In this document: positions 1 to 7,323 of the stretch, one piece after another
Numbering within the stretch: the first letter of the stretch is position 1
Layout: each line of letters opens with the position of its first letter
Source of the DNA: JBBPYC01 sp965218765
Lineage (GTDB): Bacteria > Pseudomonadota > Gammaproteobacteria > Burkholderiales > Burkholderiaceae_C
Direction of reading: 5' to 3'
Assembly: GCA_965218765.1 (NCBI GenBank)
Contig: CBDCLU010000002.1
Coordinates: forward strand, 62,001 to 126,000
DNA length: 64,000 nucleotides
Translations under genes and position numbers: made by a program
Notes under the pieces: generated by a model
What the model saw: the letters and a program-made list of their open reading frames with translations, nothing else
The model's database searches: none
Told to the model about the DNA's origin: nothing

Positions 1-2
1 GC

Positions 3-422
3 AAGGTGGTGATGGAGCAGGGCCGCGGCTTGGGATTGCTGGGCGCGCGCATCCGCGCCACGGTGGCGCAGGCAGCCGCGCAGGCTGAGTTGGCAGTGTT
101 CAGCGCCGCGTTGGACCGGGCCTGGCAGCGCATCGAACAGGCGACCCAGGCAGCTTGGTCCACGGGCGATGCATCGGCCGCGCTCGCCAACGCGGTGCCG
201 TACATGCAGGCAGTCGGGCATGTGGTGCTGGCCTGGACTTGGCTCAACGTGTCGATCGCCGCGCTCGCGCACGATGCGAATCAGGCACAGCCTGCAACCG
301 TCGGCCGTCTCGCCGCCACGCGCTATTTCTTTCACTACGAACTGCCGAAGATCGAAGCTTGGTTGAACGTGGTGGAAACCCGCGACCCCACCTGCGCCGA
401 ACTGGCCGAAGAGGCGTTTTAG
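3..422 (+). CDS. Acyl-CoA dehydrogenase, C-terminal part (5' end outside window)
   Basis: The reading frame is open from the left edge of the window to a TAG at 420-422, so only the last 139 or so residues are seen. The fragment is all-helical and alanine rich, with the pattern (YMQAVGHVVLAWTW followed later by ARYFFHYELPKIEAW) typical of the extra C-terminal domain of long acyl-CoA dehydrogenases of the FadE/DmdC type of about 600 residues. These enzymes introduce the alpha-beta double bond of acyl-CoA and pass electrons to ETF. The active-site base and FAD-binding parts lie outside the window and cannot be checked. It heads an operon-like run of acyl-CoA and oxidoreductase genes on the same strand. 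Another complete family member is at 53674-55464. Confidence 0.8.
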   Translation, partial: KVVMEQGRGLGLLGARIRATVAQAAAQAELAVFSAALDRAWQRIEQATQAAWSTGDASAALANAVPYMQAVGHVVLAWTWLNVSIAALAHDANQAQPATVGRLAATRYFFHYELPKIEAWLNVVETRDPTCAELAEEAF

Positions 423-428
423 GCTCAT

Positions 429-653
429 ATGGGTTTCTTCAAGGATGCGGTCGAACAGTCCCCGGCACGCAATGTTGCGCGCATGCACGCCTGGATCTGG
501 GGCCTGATCTACGGTGGCTTGCTGCTATTGGTGTTCGGGCTGGCTGCGCGCCCGTTCGACGGCCTGCTCGGCTGGGTGCTGGTCGCAGCAGGCGGTGTGA
601 TGGCGGCGATCGGCTTCGTGCTCATCTGGGTGCGCTCGCGCATGTTCAGGTAG
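429..653 (+). CDS. Small membrane protein, two transmembrane helices
   Basis: A 74-residue protein starting 6 bases after the stop of the acyl-CoA dehydrogenase. Residues about 22-40 and 46-68 are two hydrophobic segments rich in Leu, Gly and Ala, separated by a short ARPFDG turn. The N-terminus (about 20 residues) is polar and the C-terminus is basic (RSRMFR), which suggests both ends face the cytoplasm. I do not recognise a family. The close spacing suggests co-transcription with the upstream dehydrogenase, but no function can be given from sequence. No strong Shine-Dalgarno is visible, so translational coupling to the upstream gene is plausible. Confidence 0.6.
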   Translation: MGFFKDAVEQSPARNVARMHAWIWGLIYGGLLLLVFGLAARPFDGLLGWVLVAAGGVMAAIGFVLIWVRSRMFR

Positions 654-776
654 AACAAGCCGCCGCTTGTTCAAGCACGTCGTGGTCCGGACGCAGATCG
701 CCGCCGCACGGCTGGTGCGCCAATGCATGGACTACCAAGTAACCTGATCACCGCAAGCGAACGAAGCCCGCATCCC

Positions 777-1568
777 ATGACCCGCACCGTACAACAACTC
801 TTCGACCTCTCGGGCAAGACCGCGCTCGTCACCGGCGGCTCGCGTGGGCTTGGCCTGCAGCTCGCGCAAGCGTTGGGCGAAGCGGGCGCGAAAATCGTGC
901 TCAGTTCCCGAAAAGCGGCCGATCTGGAGCTGGCGACTGCCGAGCTGCAGGCCGCCGGCATCGACGCGCGCTGGATTGCAGCCGACTGCGCGAAGGAAGC
1001 CGACATCCGCCGGCTTGCCAATGAAACGCTGCAACGCGCGGGCAGCATCGACATCCTGGTGAACAATGCGGGCGCCGCCTGGGGCGCGCCCGCCGAGGAC
1101 CACCCGCTCGAAGCCTGGGACAAGGTGATGAACCTGAACGTGCGTGGGTACTTCGTGCTGTCGCAGGAGATTGCGAAACGCAGCATGATCCCGGCCGGGC
1201 GTGGCCGCATCATCAACATCGCATCGATCGCCGGCCTGGGCGGCAATCCGCCCGAGATGCAGACGATCGCCTACAACACGTCGAAAGGTGCGGTGATCAA
1301 CTTCACGCGCGCGCTGGCCTGCGAATGGGGCCGGCATCAGATCACGGTGAATGCGATCTGCCCGGGCTTTTTCCCAAGCCGCATGACGCAGGGAACGCTC
1401 GCGACGCTCGGCGAAGACAAGCTCGCTGCGCACGCGCCGCTGAAACGCCTGGGTGACGACGAGGACTTGAAAGGCCTAGCGGTGCTCTACGCATCGGATG
1501 CAGGCAAGCACATCACCGGGCAGTGGCTCGCCGTGGACGGCGGCGTCAGCGTCGTGACGGGAGGCTGA
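777..1568 (+). CDS. SDR family NAD(P)-dependent oxidoreductase
   Basis: A classical short-chain dehydrogenase of 263 residues. The cofactor-binding motif TGGSRGLG lies at residues 19-26, NNAG is near residue 95, and the catalytic Ser (NIASIAG) is followed by YNTSK with the Tyr-Lys pair near residue 165; the C-terminus has the usual WLAVDGG. The layout resembles 3-ketoacyl-ACP reductase (FabG-like) and gluconate 5-dehydrogenase-like members, so a 3-hydroxyacyl-CoA or similar substrate is likely given the acyl-CoA neighbours, but it is not proven. An ATG at 777 was preferred to the upstream in-frame ATG at 723 because the extra 18 residues do not look like SDR sequence. The next gene, a thioesterase, starts 4 bases after its stop. 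Confidence 0.85.
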   Translation: MTRTVQQLFDLSGKTALVTGGSRGLGLQLAQALGEAGAKIVLSSRKAADLELATAELQAAGIDARWIAADCAKEADIRRLANETLQRAGSIDILVNNAGAAWGAPAEDHPLEAWDKVMNLNVRGYFVLSQEIAKRSMIPAGRGRIINIASIAGLGGNPPEMQTIAYNTSKGAVINFTRALACEWGRHQITVNAICPGFFPSRMTQGTLATLGEDKLAAHAPLKRLGDDEDLKGLAVLYASDAGKHITGQWLAVDGGVSVVTGG

Positions 1569-1572
1569 CGCG

Positions 1573-2004
1573 ATGGACTTCGGCGGTGGTGTGGACATTC
1601 CGTTCGTGAACCTGCTCGGCTTCGAGCTGGTGTTGTTCGATGGCGGTCATTCGGAGATTCGCTATGCGCCGGCGCCCGAGCATCTGAATTCGTTTTCGGT
1701 GCTGCACGGCGGCGCGGTCATGACGTTGCTGGACGTCAGCATGGCGGTCGCATCGCGCAGCATGCGCAAGGACTCGGGCATCGTCACGATCGAGATGAAG
1801 ACGAGCTTCATGCGGCCTGCCAAGGGGGTCGTGCTGGGCAAGGGCCGGCTGATCCACAGCACCACCAAAATGGCGTTCACCGAAGGCATGGTCTACGACG
1901 CCGCCGGTGAACTCTGCGCGCATGCAACCGGCACGTTCAAGTACGTGCAGCGCGCACCGGCGGCAGCCAAAGAGGCCGAGTCAGCGCGCATTGCAACGGA
2001 CTGA
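1573..2004 (+). CDS. PaaI-family hotdog thioesterase
   Basis: A 143-residue single hotdog-domain protein. The hallmark HGG of the central helix is at residues 45-47 (SVLHGGAVMTLLD), with the Asp of the following helix as the expected catalytic acid. Members hydrolyse acyl-CoA thioesters in the cytoplasm, often phenylacetyl-CoA intermediates or short- and medium-chain acyl-CoAs. It lies 4 bases downstream of the SDR gene, so the two are very probably co-transcribed. Its likely role is release of CoA from dead-end or product acyl-CoAs in the pathway encoded here; the specific substrate cannot be told. Confidence 0.82.
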   Translation: MDFGGGVDIPFVNLLGFELVLFDGGHSEIRYAPAPEHLNSFSVLHGGAVMTLLDVSMAVASRSMRKDSGIVTIEMKTSFMRPAKGVVLGKGRLIHSTTKMAFTEGMVYDAAGELCAHATGTFKYVQRAPAAAKEAESARIATD

Positions 2005-2106
2005 GCCCCGGCACGGGTTTCGCCGCCGGCCGTCTGTTTCAAGTAAAAATGGGTCCAGGCGCTCGCCCCATCAGCATTATCAGCTATCTTTTCAGGAGTA
2101 AACAGG

Positions 2107-3123
2107 ATGCCAACCAATCAACAGGTCGTGCTCGACAACCGGCCCAAAGGCGAGGCCACCGCCAGCAACTTCAAGCTCACCAGCAGCGAGACGCCTGCGT
2201 TGCAGGATGGCCAGGTGCTGGTCAAGCATCACTTCCTGAGCCTCGACCCATACATGCGCGGCCGCATGAACGAAGCCAAGAACTACGCGCAGCCGCAACC
2301 GCTGGGCCAGCCGATGATCGGCGGCACCGTCGGTGAGGTGGTCGAGAGCAAAAGCCCGAAGTTCGCGGTGGGCGACAAGGTGGTGGGCATGGGTGGCTGG
2401 CAGCAGTACAGCGTGGTCGATGCCAATCAGGTGGGCGCCCTGCGCAAGATCGACACCCAGGATGTGCCGCTGTCGCATTATCTCGGCGCCGTCGGCATGC
2501 CCGGCGTGACAGCCTGGTACGGCCTGGTCGGCATTTGCGAAGCGAAGGAAGGCCAGACGGTCGCGATCAGCGCCGCCACCGGTGCGGTCGGCAGCGCGTT
2601 CGGCGCGTTGGCAAAAGCACGCGGCTGCCGCGCGGTCGGCATCGCGGGCGGGCCGGAAAAATGCAAGTACGCAGTCGAAGAACTCGGCTTCGATGCCTGC
2701 ATCGACTACAAGCAACACCAGGATTCGAAGTCGCTGTCGCAAGCGATCAAGGCCGAATGCCCGAACGGCATCGACGGCTATCACGAGAACGTCGGCGGCA
2801 TGGTGCTGGATGCGGTGCTGCCGCTGATGAACGACTTCGGAAAAATTGCCGTCTGCGGCATGATCGCCGGCTACGACGGCCAGCCGCTGCCGCTCGCGCA
2901 CCCGGAGCTGATCCTGCGCAGCCGCCTGAAAGTGCAGGGCTTCATCGTGAGCGAGCACATGGATGTGTGGCCGCAAGCGCTCAAGGAGCTCGGCGGTTTG
3001 GTCGCAAGCGGCAAGCTTCGTCCGCGTGAGTCGGTGGCGCAAGGGCTGGAAGCCGCGCCGGAAGCGTTCCTGGGGCTGCTCAAGGGCAAGAACTTCGGCA
3101 AGCAGATCGTGAAGCTGATCTGA
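2107..3123 (+). CDS. NADP-dependent MDR oxidoreductase (CurA / leukotriene B4 dehydrogenase type)
   Basis: A zinc-independent medium-chain dehydrogenase/reductase of 338 residues. It has the family N-terminus (DPYMRGRMNE near residues 51-60), the nucleotide-binding turn AATGAVGSAFG near residues 157-167, and the C-terminal ending GKNFGKQIVKL. Such enzymes reduce the C=C bond of alpha,beta-unsaturated ketones and aldehydes with NADPH; E. coli CurA (curcumin reductase) is a characterised relative. The start is supported by AGGAG about 8 bases upstream of the ATG at 2107. The gap of about 100 bases before it is longer than others in this operon, so it may have its own promoter. Confidence 0.85.
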   Translation: MPTNQQVVLDNRPKGEATASNFKLTSSETPALQDGQVLVKHHFLSLDPYMRGRMNEAKNYAQPQPLGQPMIGGTVGEVVESKSPKFAVGDKVVGMGGWQQYSVVDANQVGALRKIDTQDVPLSHYLGAVGMPGVTAWYGLVGICEAKEGQTVAISAATGAVGSAFGALAKARGCRAVGIAGGPEKCKYAVEELGFDACIDYKQHQDSKSLSQAIKAECPNGIDGYHENVGGMVLDAVLPLMNDFGKIAVCGMIAGYDGQPLPLAHPELILRSRLKVQGFIVSEHMDVWPQALKELGGLVASGKLRPRESVAQGLEAAPEAFLGLLKGKNFGKQIVKLI

Positions 3124-3133
3124 GGGCTGCCCC

Positions 3134-4087
3134 GTGTCCGACCTTGTCCTGCACCACTACCCGAACTCGCCGTTCTCGGAAAAAATCCGGCTGATCCTGG
3201 GCTTGAAGGAGCTGGCCTGGAAATCGGTTGTGATCCCGAACGTGATGCCGAAGCCCGATCTGGTTGCACTGACCGGCGGCTATCGGCGTACGCCGGTGCT
3301 GCAGATCGGCGCGGACATCTACTGCGACACCGCATTGATCTGCGATGTGCTGGAACATCGCGCGCCGCAGCCTCCGCTGTATCCGCCGCAGCACAAGGGT
3401 GTGTCTCGCGTGCTCGCGCAGTGGGCCGACAGCACGTTGTTCTGGGCTGCGATGGGATACAACTTGAGCCCGCGCGGCGCCGCTGCCATGTTCAAGGATG
3501 CACCGCCCGGCGCCGCCGAGGCGTTTGCCAAGGATCGCGGTGCGATGCGGACCGGCATGGTGCGGCTGCCCGTGCCCGATGCCACGGCCGCTTACCGCAG
3601 CTACCTGCGCCGCATCGCCGAGACGCTGGACCACAGCCCGTTCCTGCTCGGCGACGCGCCTTGCATCGCCGACTTTGCGGCCTACCATCCGTTGTGGTTC
3701 AGCCGCGTGCGCAATCCGGCGGTGGCCGACATCTTCGAGCCGGTGCCGCAGGTGCTGGCCTGGATGGACCGGATCGCCGCGATCGGTCATGGCGCGATGG
3801 ACAAGCAGTTCGACGCCACTGCCGCGATCGAGCTTGCGCAAGCCTCGACACCCATGTCGATCGCGGACGATGAATTTTTCCAGGACGAGCATGGCATTGC
3901 GCTCGGCAGCCAGGTCACGATCACGGCCGAGAGCTTCGGCCTGGAGCCCAGCGAAGGCACGTTGCTGGCCGCCACGCGCATGCACTACACGTTGTGCCGC
4001 ACCGATGAGCGTGCCGGTACCGTGCACGTGCACTTCCCGCGCATCGGGTTCGTTCTGAAGCTGAAGAAGGAAGAGGCAACGCCATGA
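3134..4087 (+). CDS. Glutathione S-transferase family protein with C-terminal extension
   Basis: A 317-residue protein with a GTG start at 3134, 10 bases after the MDR stop. Residues 1-80 form a GST-type thioredoxin fold: HYPNSPFSEKIR holds the putative active Ser where other members have Cys, and RTPVLQIG contains the cis-Pro. A helical GST C-domain follows (LGDAPCIADFAAYHPLW near residues 175-190). The last 85 or so residues (after about 230) are an added domain with beta character that ordinary GSTs of about 210 residues lack. The role may be glutathione conjugation or a chaperone-like function; the substrate is unknown. The 3' end overlaps the next SDR gene by 4 bases (ATGA). Confidence 0.8.
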   Translation: MSDLVLHHYPNSPFSEKIRLILGLKELAWKSVVIPNVMPKPDLVALTGGYRRTPVLQIGADIYCDTALICDVLEHRAPQPPLYPPQHKGVSRVLAQWADSTLFWAAMGYNLSPRGAAAMFKDAPPGAAEAFAKDRGAMRTGMVRLPVPDATAAYRSYLRRIAETLDHSPFLLGDAPCIADFAAYHPLWFSRVRNPAVADIFEPVPQVLAWMDRIAAIGHGAMDKQFDATAAIELAQASTPMSIADDEFFQDEHGIALGSQVTITAESFGLEPSEGTLLAATRMHYTLCRTDERAGTVHVHFPRIGFVLKLKKEEATP

Positions 4088-4992
4088 TCGAAGACTTCAA
4101 GGGAAAGACCGCAGTGCTCACCGGTGCCGCGTCAGGCTTCGGCCTCGAATGCGCGCGCATCGGTGCCAGGCACGGTATGAATCTCGTGCTGGTCGACGTG
4201 CAACAGGACGCGCTTGACAAAGCCAAAGCCGAAGCGGAGAGCGCGGGTGCTGCCGGCGTGCTCGCGCGCAAGGTGGACGTGGCAAGCGCGGCGCAGATGG
4301 AGTCGCTGGCCAAGGCGGTGCAGGAGCGCTTCGGTGCGCCGCACTTCGTGTTCAACAACGCGGGTGTCGGCTCCGGCGGCCTCGTCTGGGAGAACTCGGT
4401 CGCCGACTGGGAATGGGTGCTCGGCGTGAACGTCTGGGGCGTGATCCACGGCGTGCGCCTGTTCACGCCGATGATGCTGGCCGCGGCCAAGGCCGATGCT
4501 GGCTGGCGCGGCCACATCGTGAACACCGCGAGCATGGCCGGTCTGCTGACGCCGCCGAACATGGGCGTCTACAACGTCAGCAAGCACGCGGTCGTGAGCC
4601 TGACCGAGACGCTTTATCAAGATCTGAAGCTCGTGACGGATCAGGTCAGTGCCAGCGTGCTGTGCCCGTACTTCGTGGCAACCGGCATCAGCGCGAGCCA
4701 CCGCAATCGCCCATCGGCGCTGGCAGGCGGCCAGTTGACAAAAAGCCAGCAGATCGGCCAGGCGATGTCGGAGAAAGCGACCGGTTCCGGCAAGGTCTCA
4801 GCGGCCAGCGTTGCGCAGCAGGTGTTCGATGCTGTGGCCGCCGACCAGTTCTACATCTACAGCCATCCGAATGCGCTGGGCAACGTGCAAAGCCGGATGG
4901 AGTCGATCGTGAAAGGCGAGAACCCGGCCGACCCGTTCCTCGCACGGCCGGACATCGGACAGAAGCTGCGCGACCAGCTGCGCGCGGACTGA
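4084..4992 (+). CDS. SDR family NAD(P)-dependent oxidoreductase
   Basis: A 302-residue short-chain dehydrogenase. The cofactor motif TGAASGFG is at about residues 12-19, NNAG near residue 91, the catalytic Ser in NTASMAG, and YNVSKHA carries the Tyr-Lys pair. It is longer than the usual 250 residues, with an extended C-terminus after the core, a form often seen in uncharacterised bacterial SDRs beside acyl-CoA genes. Translation is probably coupled to the GST gene through the ATGA overlap. It closes the first operon of the window; a strong hairpin lies 55 bases downstream. Confidence 0.82.
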   Translation: MIEDFKGKTAVLTGAASGFGLECARIGARHGMNLVLVDVQQDALDKAKAEAESAGAAGVLARKVDVASAAQMESLAKAVQERFGAPHFVFNNAGVGSGGLVWENSVADWEWVLGVNVWGVIHGVRLFTPMMLAAAKADAGWRGHIVNTASMAGLLTPPNMGVYNVSKHAVVSLTETLYQDLKLVTDQVSASVLCPYFVATGISASHRNRPSALAGGQLTKSQQIGQAMSEKATGSGKVSAASVAQQVFDAVAADQFYIYSHPNALGNVQSRMESIVKGENPADPFLARPDIGQKLRDQLRAD

Positions 4993-5350
4993 CTGAGCCA
5001 ACACAGCCGTCGGCGTTGCCGGCCCGCTCGGCGGTCCGCTTTGGTTCGGTCAGCTCAAGCGCCATGAATGCGCTTGAGCTGACCGCTGCATGCCGTCATC
5101 CAAGCGCCAGTGCTCGCCACCAACACCTCATAGGCGGAAAGAACTGAAGATACCGAAGCATACATGCGCAGCCGAGTTCATTGCATCGACTGTCAGGCAC
5201 GGCTGGGCAGACAGCATGGTGCTGGCGCTCAACGAGGCTGGGCTGGTCGAGCAGGCAGTGGGCAAGCGGACGAAGGCCGTGACAGCGGGCGGCACTACGT
5301 ACGGGCAAGCCGCAGACGCGAAGCGTGCCACCTGCTTGCGAATCCACTTA
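4993..5350 (+). other. 358-base intergenic stretch with a strong hairpin and a doubtful open frame
   Basis: This stretch lies between an SDR gene and tRNA-Leu. It contains the 16-bp inverted repeat at 5047-5085 (separate entry). A plus-strand frame open from about 5090 reads EFIASTVRHGWADSMVLALN and continues with natural-looking composition up to the tRNA, then runs into it. I do not recognise it and do not call it a gene; it may be a remnant of a gene cut off at the tRNA. Confidence 0.45.
5047..5085. repeat. 16-bp perfect inverted repeat with 7-base loop
   Basis: The arms CGGTCAGCTCAAGCGC (5047-5062) and its exact complement (5070-5085) flank the loop CATGAAT. It sits 55 bases after the stop of the SDR gene. 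No T run follows on either strand, so it is not a textbook intrinsic terminator; a role in mRNA 3'-end stability or as a palindromic protein site is possible. Confidence 0.7.
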
Positions 5351-5435
5351 TGGTGCCGGAGGCCGGAATCGAACCGGCACGCCTTGCGGCGGGGGATTTT
5401 GAGTCCCCTGCGTCTACCAATTTCACCACTCCGGC
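5351..5435 (-). tRNA. tRNA-Leu (anticodon CAA)
   Basis: An 85-base tRNA on the minus strand with the 3' CCA encoded (TGG at 5351-5353). The acceptor stem GCCGGAG/CTCCGGC pairs fully. The anticodon stem GGGGA/TCCCC encloses the loop CTCAAAA, giving anticodon CAA (reads UUG). The long variable arm (CGCCGCAAGGCG) marks it as a class II tRNA and the T loop is GGTTCGATTCC. It is alone and divergent from cysM, whose start lies about 55 bases away. Confidence 0.96.
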
Positions 5436-5489
5436 AAGGGCTTCGCGGCGCCCGGCGCGAAGCCTTGAAATTATGGCACAGTGCCGTTG

Positions 5490-6392
5490 ATGGACTATCC
5501 CACCATTGAGGACACGATCGGCGCGACGCCGCTGGTTGCGTTGCAGCGCATCGGCGCTGAAACGAATGACGCGCGTGGCAACGTGGTGCTCGGCAAGCTC
5601 GAAGGCAACAACCCGGCGGGGTCGGTAAAAGACCGTGCGGCACTGGCGATGATTCGACATGCCGAAGAACGTGGCGAGATCAAGCCGGGCGACACCTTGA
5701 TCGAAGCGACTTCCGGCAACACCGGCATCGCGCTGGCGATGGCGGCTGCGATTCGCGGCTACCGCATGCTGCTCGTGATGCCCGAGGACCTGTCGATCGA
5801 GCGCGCACAGACCATGAAAGCGTTCGGCGCGGAATTGGTGCTGACGCCGAAAAGTGGCGGCATGGAATACGCGCGTGACCTAGCCGAGCAGATGCAGCGT
5901 GACGCTCAGGGCCGCGTGCTCGACCAGTTTTCCAACGCTGACAATCCGCGCGTTCACTATGAGACCACCGGCCCCGAAATCTGGGACGCAACGCAGGGCC
6001 GCGTGACCCATTTCGTGAGCGCGATGGGCACCACCGGCACCATCACCGGCGTGTCACGCTACCTGAAGGAAAAAAACCCCGCGATCCAGATCATCGGCGC
6101 ACAGCCACAGGAAGGCTCGCGCATCCCCGGCATCCGCAAATGGCCGCAGGAATACCTGCCGAAGATCTACGACCCGAGCCATGTGGACGAACTGGTCTAC
6201 GTGAGCCAGGATGATGCAGAAGAGATGTGCCGGCGCCTGGCGCGCGAGGAGGGCATCTTCGCAGGCATTTCCGCAGCCGGCGCCTGCTGGGTCGCGCAGC
6301 AGGTCGCCGCGCGGGCGCAGGACGCCACCATCGTGTTCGTCGTCTGCGATCGCGGCGACCGCTATCTGTCGACCGGCGTGTTCCCAGCCTGA
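5490..6392 (+). CDS. cysM: Cysteine synthase B (O-acetylserine sulfhydrylase)
   Basis: A 300-residue PLP enzyme that makes cysteine from O-acetylserine (or O-phosphoserine) and sulfide or thiosulfate. The PLP lysine is K47 in NPAGSVKDRAA, and the phosphate-binding/substrate loop SGNTG is at residues 75-79. The N-terminus (TIEDTIGATPLVALQRI) and the conserved IPGIRKWPQEYLP segment match CysM rather than CysK. ATG at 5490 was preferred to GTG at 5481, since it aligns with the usual N-terminus. The TusA-like gene about 640 bases downstream gives a loose sulfur-metabolism context. Confidence 0.95.
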   Translation: MDYPTIEDTIGATPLVALQRIGAETNDARGNVVLGKLEGNNPAGSVKDRAALAMIRHAEERGEIKPGDTLIEATSGNTGIALAMAAAIRGYRMLLVMPEDLSIERAQTMKAFGAELVLTPKSGGMEYARDLAEQMQRDAQGRVLDQFSNADNPRVHYETTGPEIWDATQGRVTHFVSAMGTTGTITGVSRYLKEKNPAIQIIGAQPQEGSRIPGIRKWPQEYLPKIYDPSHVDELVYVSQDDAEEMCRRLAREEGIFAGISAAGACWVAQQVAARAQDATIVFVVCDRGDRYLSTGVFPA

Positions 6393-6437
6393 ACGGCGCC
6401 GCGCGCGCACCTTGACATCGTTCATCCGGATCAGCCG

Positions 6438-6965
6438 ATGCCATCCGACTACAAGTTCTGTCCGCAGTGCGCGACCCCACTCGAATGGATGGTGCAGCTG
6501 GAAGACGGAGGCGAAATGCAGCGCCTGCGCTGCCCGGCCTGCGGCTTCACGCACTGGAACAATCCGACGCCGGTGCTGGCGGCTGTGATCGACTACCGCG
6601 GTCAGGTGCTGCTCGCGCGCAACGCGGCATGGGCCGGCAAGATGTATGCGCTGATCACCGGCTTCATGGAAGCGGGCGAGACACCCGAAGGCGGGATCGC
6701 GCGTGAAGTCAAGGAAGAGACCAACCTGGACGTGACGTCGCTCGAACTCATCGGCGTGTACGACTTCCAGCGCATGAACCAGGTGATCATTGCGTACGCC
6801 GCCGTGGCCGATGGCGAGGTGCGGCTGTCGCCCGAGCTGGTCGATTACCGTCTCTATGCGCCGCAGGACGTCAAGTGCTGGCGCGCCGGCACCGGCTATG
6901 CGCTGGCCGACTGGCTGCGCGCGCGCGGGCATCAGCCCGAATTCATCGAATTCGAACGCAAATGA
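6438..6965 (+). CDS. Nudix hydrolase with N-terminal zinc ribbon
   Basis: A 175-residue protein. Cys8, Cys11, Cys32 and Cys35 form a zinc ribbon like that of NADH pyrophosphatase NudC. The Nudix box runs from about residue 75 to 97: G75, E80 region, and REVKEETNL match the consensus GX5EX7REUXEEXGU with Asn/Leu at the end. It should hydrolyse a nucleoside diphosphate linked to another group, for instance NADH or ADP-ribose, with Mg2+ bound by the REVKEE glutamates. It lacks the N-terminal half of NudC (about 257 residues), so it is a short relative. Conserved next to cysM here, 45 bases apart. Confidence 0.88.
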   Translation: MPSDYKFCPQCATPLEWMVQLEDGGEMQRLRCPACGFTHWNNPTPVLAAVIDYRGQVLLARNAAWAGKMYALITGFMEAGETPEGGIAREVKEETNLDVTSLELIGVYDFQRMNQVIIAYAAVADGEVRLSPELVDYRLYAPQDVKCWRAGTGYALADWLRARGHQPEFIEFERK

Positions 6966-7028
6966 GCTTCAAGCGCTGGTCGGCATTGCGTTTGCTGCTA
7001 CTAATTTTTTATTTATCGATGGAGCGTC

Positions 7029-7262
7029 ATGCTGGATGTTGCTAGGGAAGTCGATGCACGTGGGCTGAACTGCCCGCTGCCGATCTTGAAAGCCAAGAAG
7101 GCGCTGGGTGAGCTGCAAAGCGGTGACCTGTTGCGCGTGCTCGCCACCGATGCCGGCTCGATGCGCGACTTCCAGGCGTTTGCGAAGCAGACCGGCAACG
7201 AGCTGGTCGAGCAGCAGGCGGGCGCAGGCGGCGAGTTCGTGCACGTGCTGCGCCGTCGGTGA
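7029..7262 (+). CDS. TusA-like sulfur carrier protein
   Basis: A 77-residue protein with the TusA/SirA fold. The signature RGLNCPLPILK includes the CPxP motif, with Cys15 as the persulfide-carrying residue. Such proteins pass sulfur in cytoplasmic relays, either for 2-thiouridine of tRNA or in other sulfur pathways; which partner is used here is unknown. The rest of a Tus relay (TusBCDE) is not next to it. It is preceded by an AT-rich stretch (6996-7020). Confidence 0.88.
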   Translation: MLDVAREVDARGLNCPLPILKAKKALGELQSGDLLRVLATDAGSMRDFQAFAKQTGNELVEQQAGAGGEFVHVLRRR

Positions 7263-7323
7263 GGCTGGCGTCGAGCCCATGCTCGGCGGCCTTGCAGCTT
7301 TACTTGATCCAATCCTCCGATCG

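Noticed and set aside
5481..5489. GTG at 5481 as the cysM start
   Set aside because: ATG at 5490 aligns with the normal CysM N-terminus and nothing supports the three extra codons.
6412..6440. TTGACA at 6412 as a promoter of the Nudix gene
   Set aside because: With 17-base spacing its -10 box would overlap the start codon; no -10-like sequence is there.
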